This document shows, piece after piece, positions 7,090-15,634 of a stretch of 54,294 nt of DNA. The stretch comes from SIG607 sp036307305 (GTDB lineage: Bacteria > Bacillota > Clostridia > Oscillospirales > Acutalibacteraceae). The translations under genes and the position numbers were made by a program. The DNA lies in the NCBI GenBank assembly GCA_036307305.1, contig JAXJXV010000022.1, positions 1 through 54,294 on the forward strand, given 5' to 3'. Position 1 is the stretch's first letter; each line of letters begins with the position of its first letter. The notes below the pieces were generated by a model. It ran no database searches and was not told the DNA's origin. It saw nothing but the letters and a program-made list of their open reading frames with translations.

Positions 7090-7958
7090 TATTCTTCACC
7101 GCTTATCAGTTTCTTTATTTTTTCTTTATCTTTAGTTATTGCTTCTTTCAATTCATTAAGACAGGAGAACTTCTTTTCTTCTCTTAAAAAATCCAAAAGC
7201 TCTATCCGTAGCGTTTTATCGTACAAGTTGCCGTGAAAATCAAAAAAATGAGTTTCCATTATAGGCGAGTGGGCAGGATAAGTAGGGCGAAGTCCTATAT
7301 TCGTCATACCGTAATATTCCTTAGAGTCAATTATCGCCTTGCTCATATATACGCCGAACTTAACAGTTGCTATATCCTTTTCAAGGAGTTGATTGACAGT
7401 GGGAAAGTCTATTTTTCTGCCACGCTCATCTCCGTGAATAACCTGTGCGCTGATAGAAAAAGGCTGTCCTGAGAGAAGGGCGGCTTTTTTTACATTACCG
7501 TCCTTTATCAGATTTCTTATATGGGTGCTTGAAACGGCTTCGCCATCTAAAGTAACCTTGTCAATAACCTTAAGGGTAATACCGTTTTTTACACAAAGTT
7601 CTTCTAAAAGCTCTGTATTCCCCTGTCCGCCTTTTCCAAAGCTATAGTTATATCCGCAAACAATTAAAGAGGGGGCGTATTTTTTTATAAGATAGTCGAA
7701 AAAATCCTTTGCGCTTATATCCTTTACCTTTAAAAAATCAAGATAATCTATTTTTTTTATGCCTGTTTGCTTTATAAGACGGGTTTTTTCTTCTTTATCT
7801 GTAAGAATTATACCTTCCTTTGAAAAATAAGTCTTGGGCGGAATTTCAAATGCGACAGCAACGGCAAAAATACCGCTGTTTACAGCAGCCTCAAGTACGG
7901 CTTTATGGCCAAGATGAACACCGTCAAAGGTGCCAAGAGCTATTGCAGTTTTTTCCAT
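7089..7958 (-). CDS. ribF: Bifunctional riboflavin kinase / FAD synthetase
   Basis: 289 aa, typical length. It makes FMN from riboflavin and then FAD. The N-terminal adenylyltransferase half starts with LGTFDGVHLGHKAVL (G-x-F-DGVHxGH nucleotide-binding motif) and has SSTHIR; the C-terminal riboflavin kinase half has DERGRKIDFPTVN and the GVYMS and NIGLRPT segments. Cytosolic. It lies 5 nt after truB; the truB-ribF pairing downstream of infB-rbfA is the classical Firmicutes order. Confidence 0.97.
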   Translation of the reverse strand: MEKTAIALGTFDGVHLGHKAVLEAAVNSGIFAVAVAFEIPPKTYFSKEGIILTDKEEKTRLIKQTGIKKIDYLDFLKVKDISAKDFFDYLIKKYAPSLIVCGYNYSFGKGGQGNTELLEELCVKNGITLKVIDKVTLDGEAVSSTHIRNLIKDGNVKKAALLSGQPFSISAQVIHGDERGRKIDFPTVNQLLEKDIATVKFGVYMSKAIIDSKEYYGMTNIGLRPTYPAHSPIMETHFFDFHGNLYDKTLRIELLDFLREEKKFSCLNELKEAITKDKEKIKKLISGEE

Positions 7959-7963
7959 TCAAT

Positions 7964-8854
7964 TCACTGTCCTATTTGATTAACAAGGCATTTAACCCGT
8001 ATTTCCTTATTTTCACCGTCGGCATAGCCGATGCCTATAAAGGTATCATTATACTTAATGCGGTAACAGGCGTTATCGGTTATATCGCCTTTCACTCTGT
8101 CAAAGGATAACTTACCGCCGTTTGAAAAGCGTACGGCTTGTTTCTCACTGATGAAAAGCTCAGAAAAATGAGAAACCGCAAGTTCCTCGCTTAATAAATA
8201 AGAAGAAATATTTTCTTCTGTAAGGTCGTCAAGACCGACACACTGCTCTATAGAAAAATCACCTGTTTTGGTACGGGTAAGCTCTGTCATAGTAGCGCCG
8301 CAACCGAGAAACTCGCCGATATCCCTGCAAAGAGAACGGATATACGTGCCCTTTGAACAAAGCACGTCTATTTTAAAGGTGTGTTCTTTTTCATTAAAAC
8401 TAAGAAGCTTTATACTGTGAATTGTAACCTGTCTTGGTTCAACCTCAACTTCCTTGCCCTGACGGGCAAGCTTATAAAGAGGAACGCCATCTTTTTTTAT
8501 AGCAGAAAAAACAGGTGGATACTGTGTGATATCGCCTGTGAAATGCTCTATAGCGGCTTTAAGCTGAGCTTCTGAGAAGTCAGGTAACGACTCTTTTATC
8601 ACGTTTCCCGTAATATCAAGGGTATCGGTAACAACACCTGCCTTGACGGTGGCGGTATATCGTTTATCACTGGTTAAAAGATAGTCGCAAAGACAGGTAG
8701 CTCTACCCAACAAAATCGGCAGAACACCGGTAGCTAATGGGTCCAGCGTACCGGTGTGTCCTATCTTTTTTGTGTTTGTAAGACGCCGTATAACAGAAAC
8801 GGCTTTAAAGGAGGTTATACCCTCGGGCTTATTTATGAGAAGAAGACCCTGCAT
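7964..8854 (-). CDS. truB: tRNA pseudouridine(55) synthase
   Basis: 296 aa. It isomerises U55 in the T-loop of tRNAs. It begins with GLLLINKPEGITSF and has the catalytic-Asp motif HTGTLDPLATGVLP (about 34-47), the KRYT segment, CSKGTYIRSLCRDIG (about 165-179) and a C-terminal PUA-like region. GGAGG lies 6 nt upstream of the ATG. The start lies 26 nt inside the end of nrnA, indicating translational coupling. Confidence 0.97.
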   Translation of the reverse strand: MQGLLLINKPEGITSFKAVSVIRRLTNTKKIGHTGTLDPLATGVLPILLGRATCLCDYLLTSDKRYTATVKAGVVTDTLDITGNVIKESLPDFSEAQLKAAIEHFTGDITQYPPVFSAIKKDGVPLYKLARQGKEVEVEPRQVTIHSIKLLSFNEKEHTFKIDVLCSKGTYIRSLCRDIGEFLGCGATMTELTRTKTGDFSIEQCVGLDDLTEENISSYLLSEELAVSHFSELFISEKQAVRFSNGGKLSFDRVKGDITDNACYRIKYNDTFIGIGYADGENKEIRVKCLVNQIGQ

Positions 8855-9851
8855 TGCTTTCCTCCAACGCTTTGCCGATAACGGCTAAAACCTGTTTTTT
8901 TACATCCTCAATATTACCTGAAAGGCTGCAGCCTGCGGCATTTTTATGTCCGCCGCCACCAAGCACCTTGCATATTTCCGAAGCATTAAGAGGTGGATAT
9001 GTTCTAAGGGAAATTTTGTAATTTCCGTTTTCCTTCTCTTTAATAGAAACACCTGCAAGAACACCCTCAACAGAACGGGAAATAACTGCAACGCCCTCAA
9101 GGTCGTTATCGTTACAGCCCGTTTTTTCTTTCATTTCATTGGTAGCAACAAGCACCATACATTTATCGTCAAAATAAAACTGTGCGCTGTCAAGCACCAT
9201 TCTTTCAAGTTCAAGTCTGCCGCGAGATTTGGTATCAAACATAAGACGGCTGACTTCGCTTGGAGAAAAATCGAAGGCGTAAAGGTCGGCTGCAATTCTG
9301 TGTGTCTTTGCCGTTACGTTTGAATATTTGAAAGAGCCTGTATCGGTAGAAAGACCTGTGTAAATTGCAGAAGCGCATATATTGTCAAAGGGCATAGGCA
9401 TACAGTGGAATATATCGTAGATACATTCACAGTTTGCCGCCGCCTGACTGTCAAGATACAGATTGTCTGCAAAGCGGGTATTTGAAATATGATGGTCAAT
9501 ACAGAGGTCGATTTTACCTACGAAATCACCTGCAATGCTACCAAGAAGAACAATATCTGCAACGTCCACGGCAACAACGGTTTTATAGTCGATTTCACTG
9601 TTGTCAAACAGGGATGTGAAGTAGCTGTATTTGGCGGGAATTTCATCAGCGCACTTAATCATACAGCGCTTTCCCGCGTTTTTAAGACCTCTTGCAAGTG
9701 CAAAAGCGCTGCCAAGAGTATCTCCGTCAGGGGTGGCGTGGCAAAGAATAAGATAATCGTCGTGATTTCTTAAGAATTCACATACCTCTGTTAAAGTCAG
9801 CTCGTTACACCGACTGTCAGGAGTAAGCTCAACCGTTTTCTTCATCGGCAT
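8829..9851 (-). CDS. nrnA: DHH/DHHA1 phosphoesterase, NrnA-type nanoRNase/pAp phosphatase
   Basis: 340 aa from the ATG at 9851, chosen because GGGAGG lies 5 nt before it; the frame stays open further upstream, but that would overlap rbfA deeply. DHH motifs: CHATPDGDTLGSAFAL, VDVAD, the signature IDHHISN (about 113-119) and a C-terminal DHHA1 glycine motif VLGGGGHKNAAGC (about 296-308). The family degrades 2-5 nt RNAs and dephosphorylates pAp. Cytosolic. Overlaps both neighbours slightly. Confidence 0.93.
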   Translation of the reverse strand: MPMKKTVELTPDSRCNELTLTEVCEFLRNHDDYLILCHATPDGDTLGSAFALARGLKNAGKRCMIKCADEIPAKYSYFTSLFDNSEIDYKTVVAVDVADIVLLGSIAGDFVGKIDLCIDHHISNTRFADNLYLDSQAAANCECIYDIFHCMPMPFDNICASAIYTGLSTDTGSFKYSNVTAKTHRIAADLYAFDFSPSEVSRLMFDTKSRGRLELERMVLDSAQFYFDDKCMVLVATNEMKEKTGCNDNDLEGVAVISRSVEGVLAGVSIKEKENGNYKISLRTYPPLNASEICKVLGGGGHKNAAGCSLSGNIEDVKKQVLAVIGKALEESNAGSSSHK

Positions 9852-10197
9852 TTTCGCCTCCCTCAATAGAATCAAGGATTGCTGAAAGATGAGCGCTGAA
9901 GGCGATAGAATCATCAGCAACGAATCGAACCTCAGGAACCTTGCGCATTTTAACCCTTGCGCCAAGCTCTCTGCGGATATATCCTGCCGCGCCCTTTAAT
10001 GCCTTTACTGAGGACTCGGTCATTTCCTTGCCCTCAATAGCGCTGACGTAAAAGGTGGCGTAGGAAAGGTCGTTGGTTACCTGAACCTTTATTATGCTCA
10101 GCATTTTACTTACTCTGGGGTCCTTGATATCACGCAGTATATCTGCCATTGCAATACGTACGTCAGAGGTTATTCTGTCAATTTTATACCCAGCCAT
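9829..10197 (-). CDS. rbfA: Ribosome-binding factor A
   Basis: 122 aa, the usual size. It binds the 30S subunit during 16S rRNA maturation. It starts YKIDRITSDVRIAMADIL and has KDPRVSKMLSIIKVQVTNDLSYATFYVS and the type-II KH-like C-terminus ending in an acidic tail. Its ATG overlaps the infB stop by 1 nt, and nrnA begins inside its 3' end. Confidence 0.96.
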   Translation of the reverse strand: MAGYKIDRITSDVRIAMADILRDIKDPRVSKMLSIIKVQVTNDLSYATFYVSAIEGKEMTESSVKALKGAAGYIRRELGARVKMRKVPEVRFVADDSIAFSAHLSAILDSIEGGENADEENG

Positions 10198-12728
10198 CAG
10201 TCTCTGTACTCCTCAATGATATAGGCTTCAAAAACGTCACCGATTTTAATATCGCCGAATTTTTCAAGACTTATACCACATTCGTAGCCCTGAGCAACTT
10301 CCTTTACGTCATCCTTAAAGCGACGGAGGGAAGCAATGGCGTCTTCCGCAACAACAATACCGTCACGAACTACACGGATAGAAGCGTTTCTGGTCACTCT
10401 GCCACTGGTTACGTAACAACCTGCAATAGTACCTACGTTGGAAATCTTATAGGTATCTCTTACCTCAATATCGCCGATAACAACCTCACGGGTCTTAGGA
10501 GCAAGCATACCCTTCATAGCGGCTTCAATTTCATCAATACAGTCATAAATAACTCTGTAAAGACGGATATCAACGCCGTCTCTCTCGGCAAGTTCCTTTG
10601 CAACGGGGTCGGGACGAACGTTAAAGCCAACGATAATAGCGCCGCCCGTACCAGCCAGAACAACGTCGGATTCATTAATAGCGCCAACACCGCCGTGAAG
10701 CACCTTTACCCGTACTTCGTCATTTGAAAGCTTAACGAGAGAATCCTTGACAGCCTCCACAGAGCCTTGTACGTCGGCTTTGATAATAACGCCAAGCTCT
10801 TTAAGGTCGCCCTCAGAGAGTTTTCCAAAGAGGTTATCAAGAGTAACCTTTGTAGCGGCGTTGAATTCTTCCTCTTTTATCTTAGCCTTACGCTGTTCAA
10901 CAAGCTCACGGGCAAGTCTTTCGTCGCTAACTGCGTCAAAGGAATCACCTGCGGCGGGAGTTTCGGTAAGACCTGTAATTTCAACGGGAACACTTGGTCC
11001 TGCTTCCTTTAAAGCCTTGCCGTTTTCATTTGTCATAGTACGAACTCGGCCAACGGTAGTACCTGCAACGATAATATCGCCCGGACGCAAAGTACCGCCC
11101 TGAACGAGAAGGGTAGCTACAGGACCGCGTCCCTTATCAAGACGGGCTTCAATAACGATACCCTTTGCGCGTCTGTCGGGGTTAGCCTTAAGCTCCATAA
11201 CGTCGGCAACGAGAAGAATATTTTCAAGCAGGGTATCAATACCCTCGCCTGTTTTTGCAGATACGGGAACACAGATAACATCGCCGCCCCATTTTTCAGG
11301 AACAAGCTCGTGTTCGGTAAGCTGCTGTAGAATTCTGTCGGGATTAGCCTCAGGCTTATCCATTTTATTTATAGCAACGATAATCTGTACGTTTGCGGCT
11401 TTAGCGTGGTTAATAGCTTCAATGGTCTGAGGCATAATACCGTCGTCGGCGGCGACAACCAATACTGCTATATCGGTAGCCATAGCGCCGCGAAGTCGCA
11501 TGGCGGTAAATGCAGAGTGACCTGGGGTGTCAAGGAAGGTTATATTGTTGCCCTCGTAGTTTACTCTGTAAGCACCGATGTGCTGAGTAATACCACCTGC
11601 TTCACCTGAAGCCACAGAGGATTTGCGGATTGCATCAAGAATAGAGGTCTTACCGTGGTCAACGTGACCCATAACAACGATAACAGGGTCTCTGTGCTTT
11701 AAGGTGTCCTCTGTATCCTCGGTATCGTCCATAATTCTGTCTTCAATGGTAACGACAACCTGTTTTTCAATTCTTCCGCCCATTTCGGTAACAACGATTT
11801 CAGCGGTATCGTAGTCAATCACCTGATTAACAGAAGCCATCATACCCAGCTTCATAAGGGTTTTGATAACCTCTGCGGCGGTTTTCTTTAATTTTTCGGC
11901 AAGTTCGCCTACGGTGATTTCATCGCCAACGGTAACGAGAATAGGAGTTTTCTTGATTTTTTCAAGCTGTAAACGACGGAGCTTATCAGCCTCTGTCTCT
12001 CTCTTTGCGCCCTGAGGACGACGGTAGTCCTGTGACTTCTGACGGATTTTCTGCTTTTTAGAGAAATTATCCTTCATAGAGTTAGCAGGTGCTATATTCT
12101 CATACTTCTCGTTGTATTTTTCCATATCAATTGTATTGGTACGGGTATCAACACGACGGATTTCTGCAGGGCCTCTGTTGGGAGCTGCACCTGCATTTTC
12201 TTTCTTTTCGCGCTTTTTAAAGGGATTGGGGTCAGAGGTCTTAAATTCCTTAACCTCTTCCTTTTTCTCCTGAGCCTTTTCCTTAGGTTTAGAGTCGGTC
12301 TGTTCCTTTTTAGGCTCGGCTTTCTTTTCTTCCTTTTTAGGCTGAGGCTTTTCTTCTTTCTTTTCTTCCTTTTTAACGGGCTTCTTTTCTTCCTTAGCCT
12401 CTTCCTTTTTGTCAGAACCGTTCTGAGCTGCCTGAGCCGCCCTCAGCTGTTCAAGAATAGCCATCTGGTCGGCAAACTTCTTGTCCTTTTCAGCCTGACG
12501 CTCAGCAGCCTTTTTCTCACTTGCTTCTGCGCCTGTTGCAAAGTATTCATCAAAGCTTTTAACCGAGTTTTTGGCTGTTAATTTATCAAGAATAACATTG
12601 AACTCGCTTTCTTCTATACTGCCTGCAGTTTTCTTTTCAACACCCGTTACCTTCTGAATAAAGGCAACGAGGTCTTTTGCAGACATATTTAAATCTTTAG
12701 CAAAATCGCTAATTTTAATTTTTGCCAT
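10197..12728 (-). CDS. infB: Translation initiation factor IF-2
   Basis: 843 aa from the ATG at 12728, which has AGGAGG 8 nt upstream; earlier in-frame Met codons at 12734 and 12770 fit less well. It places initiator tRNA on the 30S subunit using GTP. Order: IF2_N helical domain (MAKIKISDFAKDL), a long Lys/Glu-rich linker (about 90-260), a second IF2_N, then the GTPase domain with GHVDHGKTS (G1), DTPGHSAF (G3) and NKMD (G4), and the beta-barrel and C2 domains. Its first 14 nt overlap the ylxQ stop region. Confidence 0.98.
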   Translation of the reverse strand: MAKIKISDFAKDLNMSAKDLVAFIQKVTGVEKKTAGSIEESEFNVILDKLTAKNSVKSFDEYFATGAEASEKKAAERQAEKDKKFADQMAILEQLRAAQAAQNGSDKKEEAKEEKKPVKKEEKKEEKPQPKKEEKKAEPKKEQTDSKPKEKAQEKKEEVKEFKTSDPNPFKKREKKENAGAAPNRGPAEIRRVDTRTNTIDMEKYNEKYENIAPANSMKDNFSKKQKIRQKSQDYRRPQGAKRETEADKLRRLQLEKIKKTPILVTVGDEITVGELAEKLKKTAAEVIKTLMKLGMMASVNQVIDYDTAEIVVTEMGGRIEKQVVVTIEDRIMDDTEDTEDTLKHRDPVIVVMGHVDHGKTSILDAIRKSSVASGEAGGITQHIGAYRVNYEGNNITFLDTPGHSAFTAMRLRGAMATDIAVLVVAADDGIMPQTIEAINHAKAANVQIIVAINKMDKPEANPDRILQQLTEHELVPEKWGGDVICVPVSAKTGEGIDTLLENILLVADVMELKANPDRRAKGIVIEARLDKGRGPVATLLVQGGTLRPGDIIVAGTTVGRVRTMTNENGKALKEAGPSVPVEITGLTETPAAGDSFDAVSDERLARELVEQRKAKIKEEEFNAATKVTLDNLFGKLSEGDLKELGVIIKADVQGSVEAVKDSLVKLSNDEVRVKVLHGGVGAINESDVVLAGTGGAIIVGFNVRPDPVAKELAERDGVDIRLYRVIYDCIDEIEAAMKGMLAPKTREVVIGDIEVRDTYKISNVGTIAGCYVTSGRVTRNASIRVVRDGIVVAEDAIASLRRFKDDVKEVAQGYECGISLEKFGDIKIGDVFEAYIIEEYRD

Positions 12729-13026
12729 TAGCATTTCCTCCTCTGATTGCATTTGCAAAGCCAATTTCATTCACGCTTAAAATACCGCCTTTTTTACCTG
12801 TGGCGTGGGATAAAGTTTCTATATCAAAATCGGCGTCAATAACGGGAATGCTACTCTGCGACGCGAAATACTTTATCTCTTTACGTGATTTTTCCGAAAT
12901 ATCCTTTGCTATGATAACAAGCTTTGCCTTGTGTTTTTTCAGCATCTCTTTTACAGAGTCGGCACCATTTGAAAGGTTGCCCGATTTACTTGCAAAACCA
13001 AGCAAAGTTAGGATTTTATCATTCAC
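12715..13026 (-). CDS. ylxQ: L7Ae-family RNA-binding protein YlxQ
   Basis: 103 aa. The family binds kink-turn RNAs. It has the L7Ae fold pattern: ILTLLGFASKSGNLSNG, KLVIIAKDISEKSRKEI, IPVIDADFDIETLSHATGKK. The start is GTG at 13026 (the ATG four nucleotides further on is in another frame), with AGGAGC upstream; it overlaps the ylxR stop by 8 nt. Standard position between ylxR and infB. Confidence 0.92.
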   Translation of the reverse strand: MNDKILTLLGFASKSGNLSNGADSVKEMLKKHKAKLVIIAKDISEKSRKEIKYFASQSSIPVIDADFDIETLSHATGKKGGILSVNEIGFANAIRGGNANGKN

Positions 13027-13285
13027 CGGAAGTTAGCTCCTTTTTTAAACATTCAAGCACTTCTTCGGGTACGGTTACACCGAAGGCGTTGTCAATACGC
13101 TTTTTCTTAACGGCAAGGGTCAGACAGTTTTCGTTTCTACAAATATATGCGCCTCTGCCGTTTTGTTTGCCCGAAAAATCAAGCACGATTTTATCTTCGG
13201 GAGTTTTAACAATACGTATAAGCTCGTTTTTGGGTTTTCTCTCAGAGCAACCGGTACATTGACGGATAGGTATTTTCTTTACCAT
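13019..13285 (-). CDS. ylxR: YlxR/DUF448 RNase P modulator family
   Basis: 88 aa. Family signature IRQCTGCSERKPKNELIRIV at the N-terminus, then the GRGAYIC motif (about 44-50) and a cluster KKKRIDNAF. DUF448 proteins are small nucleic-acid-binding proteins; a role with RNase P has been proposed for the family. It lies 3 nt after nusA. Confidence 0.93.
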   Translation of the reverse strand: MVKKIPIRQCTGCSERKPKNELIRIVKTPEDKIVLDFSGKQNGRGAYICRNENCLTLAVKKKRIDNAFGVTVPEEVLECLKKELTSGE

Positions 13286-13288
13286 AGC

Positions 13289-14383
13289 TTATTCCTCTGA
13301 GCTACCCTCGTAAAAACCGCTTTCGGGATGAATGTCAATCTTCCAGCCTGTAAGTCTTGCGGCAAGACGAACGTTCTGTCCCTTGTTACCTATAGCAAGA
13401 GAAAGCTGAGAATCAGGAACGGTTACTCGGCAGGTCTTGGGGTCCTCTGAAAGAATTTCAACAGAAAGAACTTTAGCAGGGGAAAGAGCCTCGCTGATAA
13501 ATGCGGCAGGGTCGTCACTGTATTTAACAATGTCGATTTTCTCACCGCTTAATTCCTCAACGATTTTGTTAACACGTGCGCCGTGCTGACCGATACAAGC
13601 ACCGATTGCATCAATCTCACTATCAGCGCTGTAAACGGCAATTTTAGTACGGGAACCTGCCTGACGGGAAATGGATTTAACCTGAATTGTGCCGTCGAAA
13701 ATTTCAGGAACCTCAGTTTCAAAAAGACGCTTAACAAGGTCGGCGTGTGTACGGGAAAGCATTACGCGGGGACCTCTTTCGGTCTCTTTAACGTCAACGA
13801 TATAAACTTTAATATGGTCGCCTTCCTTAATAATCTCGTCGGGAACCTGTTCGCTCTTAGGCAGTGTAGCCTCGGCATGACCGATAAGAATGGTAGCGTT
13901 GCCTGTCTTGGGGTCAATACGCTGTACTGAAGCGGTAACGATTTCCTTTGTTTTGCTCTGGAACTGGGCAAGGGTGTGACCACGCTCTACGTCTCTTACG
14001 CCCTGATGGAAGTTGTTTCTTGAATTCTGAGCTACAACTCTGCCGAATTTTGCAGGGTCAAGCTTAATGTCTACAAAGCCCTGAGCCTGTGCATTAGGGT
14101 CAATTTTTACAGCTTCTTCCACTAACATCTGTGTATAGGGGTTTTCAATTTCCTCAACAACCTCTTTTCTTGCAACAACGCTGAAAATTTTATTTTCGGG
14201 GTCGATGGTACACTGTACAACGTCGTTTCCGCCGTAGTCCTTACGGGAAGCAACGACTATTGCCTCTGCAATTTTCTGAGCGATAAATTCCTGAGGAATA
14301 CCTTTCTCCTCCTCCATTGCAGCAAGAGCCGCAAAAAATTCAGAATAATCGTTTTCCTTTTTCTTAACTGTTTTTCTAGCCAT
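13289..14383 (-). CDS. nusA: Transcription termination/antitermination factor NusA
   Basis: 364 aa. Order: N-terminal RNAP-binding domain (1-~130), S1 domain (~135-200), KH1 and KH2 (~205-345, with IGQHGARVNKI and IGNKGQNVRLA GxxG loops). It lacks the C-terminal acidic repeats of proteobacterial NusA, as is usual in Firmicutes. GGAGG lies 11 nt upstream of the ATG. A 4-codon mini-ORF (ATGGAAAATGGCTAG) starts just before and overlaps the nusA start. Confidence 0.97.
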   Translation of the reverse strand: MARKTVKKKENDYSEFFAALAAMEEEKGIPQEFIAQKIAEAIVVASRKDYGGNDVVQCTIDPENKIFSVVARKEVVEEIENPYTQMLVEEAVKIDPNAQAQGFVDIKLDPAKFGRVVAQNSRNNFHQGVRDVERGHTLAQFQSKTKEIVTASVQRIDPKTGNATILIGHAEATLPKSEQVPDEIIKEGDHIKVYIVDVKETERGPRVMLSRTHADLVKRLFETEVPEIFDGTIQVKSISRQAGSRTKIAVYSADSEIDAIGACIGQHGARVNKIVEELSGEKIDIVKYSDDPAAFISEALSPAKVLSVEILSEDPKTCRVTVPDSQLSLAIGNKGQNVRLAARLTGWKIDIHPESGFYEGSSEE

Positions 14384-14401
14384 TTTCCATTATACCTCCA
14401 A

Positions 14402-14854
14402 TTAATCTTCTTCGTATAAATAAACCTTTGCAACGGCTTTTTTATCAAATTCTTTTTCACCGTTTTCGGTTTCAATTACAAGTGTTTCGCTGTAGCCTTT
14501 AAGGGTACCGATAAATTCCTTAACGCCGTCCTCTGCTTTATAAAGCTTTACTTTTATTTCCTTACCCTGCATAATATGAAAATGCTCGGCACGGGTAAGC
14601 TCACGTTCAATACCCGGAGAAGAAACCTCCATAGTATAGGAACGGTCAATAGGGTCTGCTTCATCAATAATGGGGTCAACAGCGTGAGAAACGTTTACGC
14701 AGTCGTCAATAGAAATGCCATCAGCCTTGTCGATGAAAATTCTCAAAAACCAGTCTGCGCCCTCTTTAACAAAGCGAACGTCCCAAAGAGAAACGCCCTG
14801 AGCCTCTACCGTTTCCTTAATAAGAGAAGCTACGGTATCTGCTATGTTTGCCAA
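14402..14854 (-). CDS. rimP: Ribosome maturation factor RimP
   Basis: 150 aa from a TTG start at 14854, preceded by GAGGTGA; this gives the usual family length, while the longer frame would run through the leader hairpin. It assists 30S assembly. Typical pattern: DVRFVKEGADWFLRIFIDK, DCVNVSHAVDPIIDEADPI, YTMEVSSPGIERELT, and a C-terminal SH3-like domain. First gene of the rimP-nusA-ylxR-ylxQ-infB-rbfA-nrnA-truB-ribF-PHP operon. Confidence 0.95.
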   Translation of the reverse strand: MANIADTVASLIKETVEAQGVSLWDVRFVKEGADWFLRIFIDKADGISIDDCVNVSHAVDPIIDEADPIDRSYTMEVSSPGIERELTRAEHFHIMQGKEIKVKLYKAEDGVKEFIGTLKGYSETLVIETENGEKEFDKKAVAKVYLYEED

Positions 14855-14883
14855 AAAAATCACCTCGTATTTTGCGAAAGAAA

Positions 14884-14908
14884 AGTGAGCGGCTTTTGAC
14901 CGCTCACT
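14884..14908 (-). promoter_or_regulatory. Attenuator-like hairpin in the rimP leader
   Basis: AGTGAGCGG/CCGCTCACT with a 7-nt loop, followed on the transcribed (minus) strand by TTTTCTTTC. It lies between the promoter at 14932-14960 and the rimP start, so it could attenuate the nusA operon. The U-run is interrupted, so termination would be partial. Confidence 0.6.
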
Positions 14909-14931
14909 CATTTCCTTTCTTACTTGATGGT

Positions 14932-14960
14932 ATTATACCACCAAATGTCAAAAAAATCAA
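14932..14960 (-). promoter_or_regulatory. Promoter of the rimP-nusA-infB operon
   Basis: On the minus strand TTGATT (14960-14955), 17-bp spacer, TATAAT (14937-14932). It sits between spoVT and rimP, so the operon is transcribed independently of spoVT. Confidence 0.8.
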
Positions 14961-14967
14961 GTATTTT

Positions 14968-15495
14968 TTATTCTTCCATCTGTTTGCCTAAAAACAGGGC
15001 GGCTACACGGACAAGATTTATGTCACTTTCACTTGTCTGACCGTCGCCTATAAGGGCAACACAACCGCATAAATCTCCACCTGCAATAATGGGTGCGGCA
15101 AAAAGCAGACTATACTCAAGTCCCTCAAGCGCCTCTGTTTTTTTATCAGCAGAAAATACCGCTTCCTGCCTTGACTCAATAATTTCTTCAAGGGCAGGAG
15201 AAATTCGACGCTCAATAACTTCCTTTTTTGATACCCCCGCCGCCGCAATACAACTGTCCCTGTCGCAAACAATTACCGATACCGAACAGTGCTTTGCTAA
15301 GGATTCTGCATAAATCCCCGCAAAATCCGAAAGCTCACCTACGGGTGAGTATTTTTTGAATACCACCTCGCCACCCGTACCGGTAAATATTTCCAATGGG
15401 TCGCCTTCACGAATCCGCATCGTTCTTCTGATTTCTTTGGGGATAACAACACGACCTAAATCGTCAATTCTACGAACTATTCCTGTTGCTTTCAT
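14968..15495 (-). CDS. spoVT: Stage V sporulation protein T (AbrB-GAF regulator)
   Basis: 175 aa. Residues 1-~50 are the AbrB swapped-hairpin DNA-binding domain (MKATGIVRRIDDLGRVVIPK EIRRTMRIREGDPLEIF); ~55-175 form a GAF-like domain, the SpoVT architecture. SpoVT controls sigma-G-dependent genes in the forespore. Its leader contains a 52-bp hairpin (15505-15556) that includes the Shine-Dalgarno sequence AAGGAG, 12 nt from the ATG. Four degenerate copies of this leader plus the first codons lie upstream at 18.8, 20.9, 23.7 and 26.9 kb. Confidence 0.95.
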   Translation of the reverse strand: MKATGIVRRIDDLGRVVIPKEIRRTMRIREGDPLEIFTGTGGEVVFKKYSPVGELSDFAGIYAESLAKHCSVSVIVCDRDSCIAAAGVSKKEVIERRISPALEEIIESRQEAVFSADKKTEALEGLEYSLLFAAPIIAGGDLCGCVALIGDGQTSESDINLVRVAALFLGKQMEE

Positions 15496-15504
15496 ATATA
15501 AATC

Positions 15505-15556
15505 AATCTCCTTGTTTTAGTAATAGTGATACTATTATCTGTAAAACAAGGAGATT
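15505..15556 (-). promoter_or_regulatory. spoVT leader hairpin burying the ribosome binding site
   Basis: On the minus strand AATCTCCTTGTTTTA pairs with TAAAACAAGGAGATT (14-15 bp), with further partial pairing of GATAATAGT with ACTATTAC inside. The right arm contains AAGGAG, the only good Shine-Dalgarno site for the spoVT ATG at 15495, so folding should repress translation. Homologous leaders upstream keep or partly keep the hairpin with different stem sequence. Confidence 0.75.
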
Positions 15557-15634
15557 TATTCTGATTAAAAGATTATTTAAAAATCTGCAAATTAATTTTA
15601 TTTATTATAAATTGTTATTTGCCGTCCGGTTTTA

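Noticed and set aside
12728..12770. Longer N-terminus of IF-2
   Set aside because: AGGAGG lies between this upstream Met and the MAKIKISDFAKDL start, which matches family N-termini.
8900..14260. Plus-strand open frames across the rimP-truB operon
   Set aside because: They mirror the strongly coding minus-strand genes and have no ribosome binding sites or recognisable products.
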